Shown: piece after piece, positions 63,521-64,000 of the stretch
How positions within the stretch are numbered: position 1 is the first letter of the stretch
How the letters are laid out: every line of letters begins with the position of its first letter
DNA from: Pictodentalium vernedei
Taxonomy: Eukaryota; Mollusca; Scaphopoda; Dentaliida; Dentaliidae
Assembly (NCBI GenBank): GCA_031216915.1
Contig: JAUFNR010000049.1
Location: 62,001-126,000 of the forward strand
Direction of reading: 5' to 3'
DNA length: 64,000 bases
Notes under the pieces: generated by a model
The model's database searches: none
Told to the model about the DNA's origin: nothing
What the model saw: the letters and a program-made list of their open reading frames with translations, nothing else
Made by a program: the position numbers and the translations under genes

Positions 63521-64000
63521 CTGGCTAATTTGACATTAAAATTGAACAGACAGCAGTGTCGCTCATACGCCCACTACGTCCAGACCACTGGAGGCAGCTA
63601 CACGAAATTTTCAGAAGTTGTTCTACTCTTCCTGCCCGACAGGTTAGTATCTTTGTCGAGTGGCGTGACCGCGTGGGAACAATGTGGATCGCGTGGAAAC
63701 CGAAGGGACGATTCGTCCCTCCTCTATTCCCAATGCAACGACGTTTCCATTCACTATTCACCTGTCACCCGTCGAGTTTGGCATTATTTCTGTCTATTTG
63801 ACGAACTGTTCAGCTTTCAATATTCACACGTTCACGTGGGACTGAAAGTTTGGAGTTAAACTGCTTATTTCAGAGCGTACCGGCAGAAACTGACAACTCG
63901 ACCCGGTGGCGAAAAAGCAGTCGTCTGGCTAATTTGACATTCAAACTGAACAGATACAATGTCGGATACACGCCAATTATGTCCCGACCATACAAGGCAG
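63521..64000. repeat. 404-bp tandem pair, unit 11 (cut by window end)
   Basis: First half complete, second half enters the last 76 bases of the window. Confidence 0.85.

Larger units (their letters stand above)
60175..64000. repeat. Macrosatellite unit 11, cut by window end (3826 bp)
   Basis: Incomplete: the window ends inside the second half of the 404-bp tandem pair, so the array continues to the right. Private substitutions T at 60310 (SINE) and C at 60893. C state at 60515, as in units 1, 2 and 10. Confidence 0.99.

Noticed and set aside
1-64000. Ribosomal, 5S, histone or snRNA gene repeat
   Set aside because: I looked for conserved stretches of these genes in the unit and recognised none; the only RNA-gene-like sequence is the tRNA-derived SINE head.

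Overview
The window is a head-to-tail tandem array of one ~6.0 kb unit, present ten times complete and once cut off by the right edge. I find no convincing protein-coding gene anywhere in the 64 kb. The unit carries a tRNA-derived SINE with a V-domain-like core and a (TTTA)n tail, long TC, G and A microsatellites, and a short stretch resembling the 3' end of a non-LTR retrotransposon. These point to a eukaryotic nuclear genome, most likely an animal and probably a marine invertebrate. The species cannot be named from the sequence. The array continues past both window edges.

Layout, with unit start set arbitrarily at the first base of the window: units begin at 1, 6024, 12049, 18070, 24075, 30097, 36084, 42084, 48112, 54142 and 60175, and are 5987 to 6033 bp long. 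Within unit 1: 1-188 is the tRNA-side part of a SINE on the minus strand; 191-2268 is an older array of six diverged ~300-450 bp sub-repeats; 2269-2566 holds an A-rich stretch, a 45-bp direct duplication and short hairpins; 2567-3346 is unique within the unit; 3347-4065 is a diverged 404-bp tandem pair; 4066-4526 is unique; 4527-4588 is (TC)n; 4591-4787 may be a retrotransposon tail; 4788-4880 has two G tracts; 4881-5737 is AT-rich and holds a perfect CRE-like palindrome; 5738-5801 is the end of a seventh sub-repeat; 5802-6211 is the next full SINE.

The history can be read from the nesting. The sub-repeats came first and have diverged strongly. The SINE then inserted at a sub-repeat junction, leaving the 13-bp target duplication TTGAATACCCTTA. 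The whole ~6 kb block was amplified last. Apart from microsatellites, units differ by only a few bases each, so amplification or homogenisation is recent. Shared variants (a 29-bp deletion in units 6 and 7, a C/T site splitting units 1, 2, 10, 11 from 3-9, a G shared by 8 and 10 but not 9) show a mosaic expected from unequal exchange or conversion. Seven one-base indels crowded into 1.15 kb at the start of unit 9 look like residual sequencing error.

No genes act together here. The array is best read as a macrosatellite with higher-order structure, and any function (centromeric, heterochromatic or transcribed non-coding) is open.
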